A stretch of DNA of 51,999 bases from Flammeovirgaceae bacterium (GTDB taxonomy: Bacteria > Bacteroidota > Bacteroidia > Cytophagales > Cyclobacteriaceae). The position numbers and the translations under genes are program-made. The stretch covers positions 1-51,999 of the forward strand of contig JADJRT010000023.1 in assembly GCA_016712035.1 (NCBI GenBank), given 5' to 3'. Position 1 is the stretch's first letter; the number at the start of each line of letters is the position of its first letter. Under the pieces are notes generated by a model that saw only the letters and a list, made by a program, of their open reading frames with translations, searched no databases and was not told the DNA's origin. Shown here piece by piece: positions 1 to 7,689 of this stretch.

Positions 1-132
1 AAAATTGAAGGCCAGGTGCGCGATACCCGACTGGTAGATGTTTCCTCAAATCGCTATTTTTACTTTTTGTTAGCTGCCTTGTTACTGCTTGTATTGGATG
101 TTTTGATAAGTGTAAGAACGGTGAAGATTTAA
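1..132 (+). CDS. C-terminal end of a Bat-type vWA membrane protein (partial)
   Basis: The window opens inside a reading frame that ends with TAA at 130-132 and gives about 43 residues. The tail holds a hydrophobic stretch (YFYFLLAALLLLVLDVLI) followed by a short basic end, which is the usual C-terminal membrane anchor of BatA/BatB proteins, vWA-domain membrane proteins of the Bacteroidota bat operon. The vWA domain itself lies outside the window. The call therefore rests on this tail and on the next gene being batC-like. BatB is more likely than BatA because batC normally follows batB, but this is inference. Confidence 0.5.
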   Translation, partial: KIEGQVRDTRLVDVSSNRYFYFLLAALLLLVLDVLISVRTVKI

Positions 133-241
133 TTGATAATTAACAATTGACAATGAGCAATTGACAATTAAGAATAAGGAAAATTGAAAGTAAAAAGATA
201 AGTTGAAAACAGAAGGAAATAAAGAATAAACTAGTAAGAGG
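133..241. repeat. AT-rich intergenic spacer with short CAATTGACAAT repeats
   Basis: The gap between the vWA gene and batC contains repeated AACAATTGACAAT / GCAATTGACAATT motifs between about 141 and 172, followed by A-rich sequence. No gene or clear hairpin is visible. Such short simple repeats also occur before the thiolase gene (1098-1167) with a different motif. Confidence 0.45.
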
Positions 242-1090
242 ATGAAGGGATTGATTTTGTTCATAATGTTGGCGATGTTGGTTGATCCGGGGGATATTGG
301 AAAAATTAATTCCTTGAAGTCAGAAGCGAAAGAAGCTTACAATAAAGGTGACTTCCAGACAGCCATTTCCAAATACAGGTTCCTGATCGATTCGCTGGGC
401 GTTACCGAAGATGAAGTGCAGCTCAACATGGCGAACTCCTATTTTCAAGCTCATGATACGACCTACACGGCCAACAGCTATCAGCCTGTTACACAAAGCA
501 GTAATACCAAACTTCGATCCATTGCGCATCAACAATTGGGTGTTCTTGCCAATCAGCAAAACAAATACGAAGAAGCACTGGCTAACTTCAAACAGGCATT
601 GAAAGCGGATCCTACGAATGAGGATGCCCGTTACAATTACGAAATGGTGAAGAAGAAATTAGAAGAGCAGAAGAAAAAAGAAGAGGAGCAGAAAAAGAAC
701 GATCCTAATCAGAAAGAAGAAAATAAAGATAAGAAAGACCAAAACAAGGAAGAGAAGAAGGATCAGAATAAAGATCAAAAACAGGATCAGAAGGAAAAGC
801 AAGATCAGGAAAACAAGGAAAAACAAGAGCAGCAAGACAAGGAGAAGAAAGAGCAGGATAAAAAAGATAAAGAGAAGCAGGATCAACAAAAAGAAGACGA
901 ACAAGAGAAAGAAAATAAAGAGAAAAAAGATCTTCCGCCTTCTGTATCAGAAAAACTCAAGGAAATGGAAATGAGTGAAGAGAAAGCAAAGATGATTCTG
1001 GAGGCAATGAAAAATCAGGAGATTCAATACCTGCAACAAAATAAACGCAAGGCAACAAAGCCTAAGGATAAAGGGAAGCCGGACTGGTAA
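242..1090 (+). CDS. batC: BatC-like TPR protein with a long charged Lys/Glu/Gln tract
   Basis: The 282-residue product starts with a hydrophobic N-terminus (MKGLILFIMLAMLV), likely a signal or anchor segment. About three TPR-like helix pairs follow at residues ~20-135 (EAYNKGDFQTAISKYRFLI; YEEALANFKQALKADPTNE). Residues ~135-230 are almost only K, E, Q, D and N and probably form an extended charged coil. The C-terminus has an EKLKEMEMSEEKAKMILEAM helix, typical of BatC/TPR proteins of the bat operon, where it is thought to work with the BatA/BatB vWA proteins in the periplasm. No BatD follows; the next gene is metabolic. ATG at 242 follows a purine-rich AAGAGG. The charged tract could be mistaken for a coding artefact, but the frame is clean. 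Confidence 0.75.
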   Translation: MKGLILFIMLAMLVDPGDIGKINSLKSEAKEAYNKGDFQTAISKYRFLIDSLGVTEDEVQLNMANSYFQAHDTTYTANSYQPVTQSSNTKLRSIAHQQLGVLANQQNKYEEALANFKQALKADPTNEDARYNYEMVKKKLEEQKKKEEEQKKNDPNQKEENKDKKDQNKEEKKDQNKDQKQDQKEKQDQENKEKQEQQDKEKKEQDKKDKEKQDQQKEDEQEKENKEKKDLPPSVSEKLKEMEMSEEKAKMILEAMKNQEIQYLQQNKRKATKPKDKGKPDW

Positions 1091-1097
1091 TTAAAGA

Positions 1098-1167
1098 GTC
1101 GATAGTATATAGTATATAGTCGATAGTCCATAGTCGATAGTCGATAGTCGATAGTCGATAGTTAGTA
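1098..1167. repeat. Heptamer tandem array, consensus GTCGATA
   Basis: Positions 1098-1160 are nine consecutive 7-bp units: GTCGATA, GTATATA twice, GTCGATA, GTCCATA and GTCGATA four times. A degenerate unit, GTTAGTA, follows at 1161-1167. The array fills most of the spacer between batC and the thiolase gene. Units are separate from any ORF and no hairpin or promoter is obvious. Confidence 0.85.
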
Positions 1168-1194
1168 TAGAGCATAAAAAGAAAACGCACGGAT

Positions 1195-2370
1195 ATGAAA
1201 GAAGTATATATTGTAGCAGCGGTACGCACACCCATTGGAAGTTTTGGCGGAACTCTTGCTGGTTTAACGGCCACGCAACTCGGATCGCTGGCTGTGAAAG
1301 CAGCTATGAGTAAAATCAATCTCGATGCAAAACTGGTTCAGGAATTATTTTTTGGCAATGTTATCTCGGCCGGGTTGGGGCAAGCTCCCGCCACACAAGT
1401 GGCTGTTGGTGCAGGGCTTGGTTATAACATTCCCTGTACGTTGGTTAACAAAGTGTGTGCTTCCGGCATGAAAGCCATTATGGTTGGGGCGCAATCTATC
1501 ATGCTTGGTCAAAATGATATTGTTGTTGCAGCCGGAGCCGAAAGCATGTCAAATATTCCCTACTACCTGATGAAGGCCCGCTATGGATATAAGTATGGAA
1601 ACGGGGAACTACTCGATGGTCTTTCGTATGATGGGTTGACAGATGTATACAATCGGTGTGCTATGGGGGTTTGTTCTGATAATACTGCCAAAGAAATGAA
1701 TATCAGCCGTGCGGATCAGGATGCCTATGCCATCAATTCCTATAAGCGTGCTGCGGCTGCGTGGGCGGCAGGGAAATTTAAAGATGAAGTAATACCTGTA
1801 GAGATAACCGGACGTAAAGGAGAGGTAACTTTGTTTGCCGAAGACGAAGAATATAAGAATGTAAACTTTGATAAGATTCCAGGACTAAAACCGGTGTTTG
1901 GCAAAGAAGGTACGGCTACAGCAGCCAATGCATCTACCATCAACGATGGTGGCGCTGCAGTAATCCTTATGAGCAAAGAGAAAGCGAAGGAATTGGGTAT
2001 TACTCCTATCGCAAAAATACGCGGGTTTGCCGATGCCGCGCAGGATCCGATGTGGTTTACTACTACCCCCTCGCTGGCCATTCCTAAAGCAATCAAAGCA
2101 GCTGGCATCGATAAAAAAGATGTTTCGTATTACGAAATAAACGAAGCTTTCTCAGCCGTTGCACTGGCCAATAACATTAAGCTAGAACTTGATCCCGCCA
2201 AGGTAAATGTAAATGGTGGCGCTGTTGCTCTCGGGCATCCGTTGGGCGCTTCGGGTGCAAGAATCACGATTACGTTAGCAAACGTTTTGAGACAAAATAA
2301 TGCAAGCCTCGGTGTTGCTGGTATCTGTAATGGTGGTGGTGGGGCTTCTGCTATCGTACTTGAAAGACTG
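1195..2370 (+). CDS. Acetyl-CoA C-acetyltransferase (thiolase), stop codon missing
   Basis: The first 392 codons of an 848-codon open frame are a complete thiolase, the enzyme that condenses or cleaves acetyl-CoA units (acetoacetyl-CoA metabolism). Visible motifs are the nucleophile region VNKVCASGMKA near residue 85-95, GGAVALGHPLGASGAR with the catalytic His, and the C-terminal CNGGGGASAIVLERL with the second active-site Cys. ERL is where thiolases of this type (about 390-395 residues) normally stop. Here the next codon is GAA and the frame runs into the following gene. One missing T between CTG and GAA would have given CTG TGA, so loss of the stop by a one-base sequence error is likely. 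A true fusion cannot be excluded. Symbol left empty because atoB/phbA/thl cannot be told apart from sequence alone. Confidence 0.9.
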
Positions 2371-2433
2371 GAAGCCATACAACATCCCTTTTACCCAGTC
2401 GTTTTAAACTCTTGTAAGCAGACACAAGCTACT

Positions 2434-3741
2434 ATGCGTTTTCTTTTGGTAACCTTTTTTTTCAGCAGTCATTTTGTTAGCGCTCAAAAAATCGTAAAGA
2501 CGTACTACGACCCCATGCATCGGCATGTGGAAGAAGAGTATGTTGCCTCCGCTTCCGATGGCCAAACGTTGGATGGTGCTTATCGAAAATATTTTGAATC
2601 TGGCAAGCTGGCTATTGAAGGTAGCTTTAAGGGTGGGGTGCGTTGGGGAACCTTTTATGAATATCACGAGAACGGCACCCTCATCAGAAAAATAGATTAT
2701 GAAAATGGCTTACGACACGGCACAGTCGAAGTGTACGATCCACAGGGCCACCCTATTCAAAGTGCCTTTTACCAGAACAACAAACTGGTGGATAGCGTGA
2801 AGTCGTATTTCCCCACTGGGATAATTAAACAAGAAGGACTCTTTGTAAAAGGAAAGCCCGATGGATTTGTTAAAGAGTATTATCCATCAGGGCAACTTCA
2901 AAAAGAGATCACTTACAAAAATCAAAAGCCGAACGGAATCACGAAAACGTTTTACGAAAATGGATCTTTAGAAAGTGAAGCCAATTATAAAGATGGATTC
3001 ATAGCCGGTTTCTACAAACTTTATTATCTCAACAAACAATTAGAACTGATTTACAGCATTAAAGAAGGTGAAAAGGTGGGTGACTTCACTCATTACGATC
3101 AGCAAGGCCATAAACTATTGGAGGGACATTTTATGAATGCTCGGCTTCATGGAGAAAATACCGGTTACTACGCGGATGGCACCTTGCGCCATTCCTATCA
3201 ATTTAAGTCAGGGGCTAAAGTAGGTAGGAACGTGGATTATTATCCCAACGGAAAAATAAGTACAGAACAGCAGTTCGCATTGAATGGTAGAGATAGCAAG
3301 CTGACGGAGTATACAATTGAAGGTAAAGTTGTGTTTGAAAAATCCTTCCGCGAAGGAAAACCTAACGGGACATGGGTATTTTATAGCGCTGATGGGAAAA
3401 CACCAACAATGAAAGAGAATTATGAAGCGGGGCAGTTACATGGAACCCGTACGCTGTATTTTCCTAATGGACAAAAATCAACGGAGGAGACCTGGAAATA
3501 CAATCTGATAACCGGGTCGGTAAAGAATTACTACGAAGACGGCAAATTGCTTTCTGAATGTGAGTATCGGGCCAGCAGACAGCACGGGCTTTATACCCAA
3601 TATTATCCAACCGGCAAGATTAAAGAGCAAGGCAGTTACGTAGCCAATAAAAAACACAACGAGTGGAAAGAGTATGATGAGCAGGGTGCTGTGACAAAGT
3701 CGCTCGTTTTCAGGGCGGGCATTTTAATAGAGGAGAAATAA
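2434..3741 (+). CDS. Secreted MORN/YwqK-type repeat protein
   Basis: An in-frame ATG at 2434 begins a typical signal peptide (MRFLLVTFFFSSHFVSAQ) and gives a 435-residue protein made largely of repeats. Each repeat is 23-25 residues of the form G-x-x-x-x-Y-x-x-G-x-L-x-x-E-x-x-Y-x-x-G, for example YHENGTLIRKIDYENGLRHG, YYPSGQLQKEITYKNQKPNG and YFPNGQKSTEETWKYN. These are MORN-like repeats of the family often named YwqK antitoxin repeats in annotation. In Bacteroidota such proteins are common secreted or periplasmic proteins of unknown function, so the antitoxin label should not be taken as a role. The frame is open upstream into the thiolase; I split the two because thiolase ends normally at 2370 and a signal peptide starts here. 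Confidence 0.75.
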   Translation: MRFLLVTFFFSSHFVSAQKIVKTYYDPMHRHVEEEYVASASDGQTLDGAYRKYFESGKLAIEGSFKGGVRWGTFYEYHENGTLIRKIDYENGLRHGTVEVYDPQGHPIQSAFYQNNKLVDSVKSYFPTGIIKQEGLFVKGKPDGFVKEYYPSGQLQKEITYKNQKPNGITKTFYENGSLESEANYKDGFIAGFYKLYYLNKQLELIYSIKEGEKVGDFTHYDQQGHKLLEGHFMNARLHGENTGYYADGTLRHSYQFKSGAKVGRNVDYYPNGKISTEQQFALNGRDSKLTEYTIEGKVVFEKSFREGKPNGTWVFYSADGKTPTMKENYEAGQLHGTRTLYFPNGQKSTEETWKYNLITGSVKNYYEDGKLLSECEYRASRQHGLYTQYYPTGKIKEQGSYVANKKHNEWKEYDEQGAVTKSLVFRAGILIEEK

Positions 3742-3804
3742 GGCGTCCCTTGTAACTTTCCTGGATATGCTTTCCTTCCCTAATTTGCAGGCATTCTTTT
3801 TATT

Positions 3805-4746
3805 ATGAAAGCATTTAACTCCTTCTCTGAAAATTTACCGTACTGTCAAACCAGGATTTTACAAAAGGCAAGGAGCGGAATCGTTTATTATTTTGGTGAT
3901 ACCATGGCCATGGTTGCCACCGATCGCATTTCAGCCTTTGACGTTGTCCTTCCAAAAGCTATTCCCGATAAGGGGCGCGTGCTCAATCAAATAGCCGCCT
4001 ATAATCTGCAAGCCACGAAATCGGTGGTTCCTAATTGGGTGATCAACACACCAGACCCCAATGTAACGATTGGGTTTACGTGTGAACCGTATGCCGTTGA
4101 AATGGTTGTAAGAGGATATTTAGCCGGGCATGCAGCCCGCGAATACAAATCCGGCAAAAGAATAATTTGTGGGGTAGCCCTGCCCGATGGTCTCAAGGAA
4201 AATGACAAATTACCGACTCCCATCATCACTCCAACTACCAAAGCAAAAGTTGGTCATGATGAAGATATTTCGAGAGAAGATATTTTGGCGCGCGGCATAG
4301 TCGATGAAAACGAATATCTGCAATTGGAGGCATACACGTTTGCGCTCTATAGAAAGGGTACAGAGATGGCTGCAGAACAGGGTTTGATTCTGGTGGACAC
4401 CAAGTATGAATTTGGTAAGCATGAAGGAAAAATATACCTGATTGATGAAGTGCATACCCCGGACTCGAGTCGCTATTTTTATAAAGATGGGTATGAAGAG
4501 CGCCAGCAAAAAGGGGAAGCTCAAAAACAATTATCGAAGGAGTTTGTAAGGCAATGGCTTATTGAAAATGGATTTCAAGGCAAAGAAGGGCAATCGGTTC
4601 CCGAGATGACAGACGAAATTGTCCAAACCATATCCGAACGATATCAGGAATTGTATCGACAGATGACAGGGGAATCGTTGGCTCCGGTAAATTATGATTC
4701 CCTGCTCGAACGAATTGAGCGAAGTATCGTTAATTACATAAATTAA
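3805..4746 (+). CDS. purC: Phosphoribosylaminoimidazole-succinocarboxamide synthase
   Basis: The 313-residue protein is a long-type SAICAR synthase, which joins aspartate to CAIR with ATP in purine synthesis. Recognisable stretches are GKVRDIY-region equivalent ARSGIVYYFGDTMAMVATD near residues 23-41, RISAFDVVLPKAIPDKG, VEMVVRGYLAGHAAREY, the PTTKAKVGHDEDIS nucleotide/aspartate-binding stretch, LILVDTKYEFG and IDEVHTPDSSRYF. Length fits the ~300-residue class. ATG at 3805 is the only sensible start. It precedes a STAS-domain gene by 28 bases, so the two may be co-transcribed. Confidence 0.95.
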   Translation: MKAFNSFSENLPYCQTRILQKARSGIVYYFGDTMAMVATDRISAFDVVLPKAIPDKGRVLNQIAAYNLQATKSVVPNWVINTPDPNVTIGFTCEPYAVEMVVRGYLAGHAAREYKSGKRIICGVALPDGLKENDKLPTPIITPTTKAKVGHDEDISREDILARGIVDENEYLQLEAYTFALYRKGTEMAAEQGLILVDTKYEFGKHEGKIYLIDEVHTPDSSRYFYKDGYEERQQKGEAQKQLSKEFVRQWLIENGFQGKEGQSVPEMTDEIVQTISERYQELYRQMTGESLAPVNYDSLLERIERSIVNYIN

Positions 4747-4774
4747 CTTAATTTTAGACTTTTAAAAAGTTCCT

Positions 4775-5149
4775 ATGAAGTATTCAGTTGATAAACAAGA
4801 AAAATACACCCTGCTTCGGTTAAACGAAGAAAAGCTGGATTCGAGCATTGCACCCCATTTAAAATCTCAAATGGTGACCTTACATGCTGAAGGAATAAGA
4901 AATATTATTCTGGATTTATCTGAAGTAAAATACACTGATTCATCGGGACTTAGTGCTTTGCTTGTTGGCAACCGCGTATTACAGGAAGACAACGGAATTT
5001 TTGTTCTTACCCGACTTTCCGATCATACCATGAAATTGATTAAGATTTCGCAATTGGATAGTGTACTCAATATCCTGCCGAGTGTAGAAGAAGGGATTGA
5101 TGCTGTATTCATGCATGAAATCGAAAAAGATATGAAAGACGGGGATTGA
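4775..5149 (+). CDS. STAS-domain protein (anti-sigma factor antagonist type)
   Basis: The 124-residue product is a single STAS domain. It has the typical strand-helix order and the loop KYTDSSGLSALLVGNRVL around residues 51-68, in which the conserved Ser of DSSG is the phosphorylation site in SpoIIAA/RsbV-type antagonists. These bind anti-sigma kinases and release a sigma factor, but no kinase partner gene is next to it, so the partner is unknown. It lies 28 bases after purC and before rnz. Confidence 0.8.
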   Translation: MKYSVDKQEKYTLLRLNEEKLDSSIAPHLKSQMVTLHAEGIRNIILDLSEVKYTDSSGLSALLVGNRVLQEDNGIFVLTRLSDHTMKLIKISQLDSVLNILPSVEEGIDAVFMHEIEKDMKDGD

Positions 5150-5252
5150 TTTGAAAATCTGAATGTCATCATTTGAAAATTCATTCTTCATCTATTAGGG
5201 TTAGCTCCTTTCATTTTCAAACCTTCAAATCAGTTAATTTCCGAATTAATTC

Positions 5253-6197
5253 TTGAGTTTTAAACTAACTATTCTTGGATCAAGTGGAGCTTTGCCAGCA
5301 CATGGCCGGTTCCCCACATCCCAGTATTTGGTTATTCAAAACCATCACTTTTTGATTGATTGTGGCGAAGGCACGCAAATGCAATTACTTCGCTATAAGA
5401 TTCCGATTCACAAGATCGACAGGATCTTTATTAGCCATTTGCATGGCGATCACTATCTCGGTCTGATGGGACTCCTTTTTTCGATGCATCTGCAAAGACG
5501 AACCAGCGAGCTCCATCTGCATAGTCCACGCGGGTTAGACGAAATAATTCTACTTCAACTCAAATACTCGAAATCCGTTTTAAACTTTGAGATTAAGTTT
5601 CACACATTCGATCCGCAAACTTCCACCCTGCTGCTTAATGATAATACCCTGACTGTAGAAACCATACCGCTTATTCATAAACTACCGTGTGCCGGATTCT
5701 TATTTAAAGAAAAGCGTAAACCTGTTAAACTGAATAAAGAAAAACTGAAACCCGGCATGCTATTAGAACATATCGCTCAGTTAAAAAAGGGAGATGATGT
5801 AGTTGACGAAAATGGAAAGATGCTGTATCGCAATGCTGATCATACACTTCCACCACTACCCTCCTATTCGTTTGCCTTTTGTTCGGATACTGCGTGGAAT
5901 GCGCGTATGATTGAACAAATTCGTGCTGTAACGCTTTTATATCATGAAGCTACGTTTATGGAGGACGAGAAAGACAAAGCACACGAAACAAAACACAGTA
6001 CTGCGCGCGAAGCTGCTACTATGGCAAAGCAAGCAGGAGTCGAAAAACTTTTAATTGGTCATTTTTCAGCTCGCTATCAAATTCTCGAACCCTTGTTACA
6101 AGAAGCTAAAGAAGTTTTTTCCAACACAGCATTAGCGATAGAAGGAACTACATTTGAATTGCCGTATGACACAAGCGCTGGACCAGAAGAAAAATAG
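5253..6197 (+). CDS. rnz: Ribonuclease Z
   Basis: The 314-residue protein is a metallo-beta-lactamase-fold RNase Z, the tRNA 3'-end endonuclease. Visible are FLIDCGEGTQMQLLR, the zinc motif SHLHGDHYLGLMGLL near residues 61-75, a Lys-rich exosite region (KRKPVKLNKEKLKPGMLL) and the C-terminal HEATF plus HSTAREAA and LIGHFSARY motifs with the remaining zinc-binding His residues. The start at 5253 is TTG; it gives the expected N-terminus SFKLTILGSSGALP. The 3' end overlaps the next gene's ATG at 6154 by 44 bases. Confidence 0.92.
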   Translation: MSFKLTILGSSGALPAHGRFPTSQYLVIQNHHFLIDCGEGTQMQLLRYKIPIHKIDRIFISHLHGDHYLGLMGLLFSMHLQRRTSELHLHSPRGLDEIILLQLKYSKSVLNFEIKFHTFDPQTSTLLLNDNTLTVETIPLIHKLPCAGFLFKEKRKPVKLNKEKLKPGMLLEHIAQLKKGDDVVDENGKMLYRNADHTLPPLPSYSFAFCSDTAWNARMIEQIRAVTLLYHEATFMEDEKDKAHETKHSTAREAATMAKQAGVEKLLIGHFSARYQILEPLLQEAKEVFSNTALAIEGTTFELPYDTSAGPEEK

Positions 6198-6952
6198 ATT
6201 ATTCATTGTACTGTCAGGGATCTTTCTGACAAACGCCATTCTGGCTGAGATGATTGGCGTGAAGATCTTCTCTGGAGAGGGAACGCTTGGCCTTCAACCT
6301 GCCGGGCTCTCTATACTGGGTTTTACGATGGATTTTAATCTTACCGCAGGCGCTGTTATCTGGCCGGTTGTATTTATTACGTCCGACTTAATTAACGAAT
6401 ATTTTGGAAAACCCGGTGTTAAACGAATCAGCTATTTAGCGGCCTTCTTTATTGCCTACTGTTTTATTGTTGTTTTTCTTACCATGAAACTACCCCCTGC
6501 GCAATGGTGGCTCGATGCAAACAATCAGGATCTGCAAGGGAATTATTTTAATATGGATTTTGCTTTCAATAAGATTTTTGGTCAGGGGCAACGAATCATT
6601 ATCGGATCACTCGCAGCATTCTTAATTAGTCAGTTGGTGGATGTGTTTGTCTTTCAAAAGTTGCGCAAAATTACCGGCCAAAAAATGCTTTGGCTTAGGG
6701 CTACTGGCTCTACGCTGGTCTCTCAGTTTATCGATAGCTTCGTTGTATTATACATTGCCTTTATCGGTGTTTTCTCGGGCCAACAAATTCTGGCTATTGG
6801 TATTACCAATTACATCTACAAGTTTTCGGTTGCTATTCTCTTTAACTCCGCTTATTTATCTGGGGCATTATTTCATTGACCGGTATTTAGGGAAAGAAAA
6901 TGCCGAAAAAATTTCTGAAGAAGCGGCTCAAGGAAGTCAATCATTTCTTTGA
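6154..6952 (+). CDS. yhhQ: Queuosine precursor transporter (YhhQ/DUF165 family), frame-shifted
   Basis: This is a multi-pass membrane protein of the VUT/YhhQ family, which imports queuosine precursors (preQ0/preQ1-type bases). Membrane segments and family stretches are clear: LIVLSGIF-like start, VIWPVVFITSDLINEYFG, LISQLVDVFVFQKLR, STLVSQFIDSFVVLYIAF and ITNYIYKFSVAIL. The first frame stops at 6879 with an aberrant tail. Near 6845 one extra T in CTCTTTA shifts the frame; the neighbouring frame continues as TPLIYLGHYFIDRYLG and ends at 6952. With the correction the protein is about 265 residues, near the family's usual size. The shift is most likely a homopolymer error. The 3' end overlaps the convergent methyltransferase by 12 bases. 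Confidence 0.85.
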
Positions 6953-7687
6953 TTGCATCACTCTATCAAGAATAACGCCCGTAGCAATAGCCGCATTCAA
7001 TGACTCAGCATCCCCATATCGGGGAATGGTAATTTTTTGCGTTATTAACTTTTCAACTGTTTTTGAAATTCCATTTGACTCATTTCCAATCACAATCAAT
7101 CCGCCCTCTTTAAAATTCAATTGATGCACATCCATACCATCCAAAAAAGTACCATACATGGGCTTCCTTACTGCATGGAGATACGCATCGAGATCTGTAT
7201 AATAGACCATTACCCTACAAAAAGAGCCCATGGTAGCACTTAATACTTTTGGATTGTAAAAGTCGGCAGTCTCCTCTGAGGCAATAATGTGCTTAACCCC
7301 ATACCAATCTGCAGTGCGGATAATGGTCCCTAAGTTGCCGGGGTCCCGAATATCGTCAAGCACAAGGGCTATCTCATTATAATCTAATGTGAAAGCCATG
7401 TTGGGCTTCATTCTGGCCTCTGCCAACGCGCCATCATTGGTTTTAAAACTTCCACCTGCAGCCAGTTCCTGCATTGTTGCTTCAACCACCGCTCCTTTAA
7501 AATTATTGATTGCCTTCGCATTCTGTTCAAGAAAGTGTTCCGTGCCCGCCAACCACGTTACTTCGTAGTCTGCCTGCATCAATTCAAGAACACTTTTAGT
7601 ACCTTCCACCACAAAGCATTGCTCCTGTTTTCTGTATTTCTTTACTTGCAACGCTTTGAGATGCTTAATTTTGGCTTTTGAGATCAT
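6941..7687 (-). CDS. TrmH/SpoU-family RNA 2'-O-methyltransferase
   Basis: The 248-residue protein has the N-terminal substrate-binding part (KYRKQEQCFVVEGTKSVLEL) followed by a SpoU/TrmH knot domain. The motifs are LVLDDIRDPGNLGTIIRTAD (motif 1 with the N and R residues), IVIGNESNGIS (motif 2) and IPRYGDAESLNAAIATGVIL (motif 3). It transfers a methyl group from SAM to a ribose in tRNA or rRNA; which RNA cannot be told. ATG at 7687 lies only three bases from the start region of the divergent Omp85 gene. Confidence 0.9.
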   Translation of the reverse strand: MISKAKIKHLKALQVKKYRKQEQCFVVEGTKSVLELMQADYEVTWLAGTEHFLEQNAKAINNFKGAVVEATMQELAAGGSFKTNDGALAEARMKPNMAFTLDYNEIALVLDDIRDPGNLGTIIRTADWYGVKHIIASEETADFYNPKVLSATMGSFCRVMVYYTDLDAYLHAVRKPMYGTFLDGMDVHQLNFKEGGLIVIGNESNGISKTVEKLITQKITIPRYGDAESLNAAIATGVILDRVMQSKK

Positions 7688-7689
7688 AC

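Noticed and set aside
82..264. - strand ORF with a hydrophobic product before batC
   Set aside because: It spans the AT-rich repeat spacer and the ends of two genes on the other strand, and shows no family features.
659..904. Hydrophobic - strand ORF opposite batC
   Set aside because: It is the antisense of the Lys/Glu/Gln-rich tract, which always reads as Leu/Phe/Ile-rich on the other strand.
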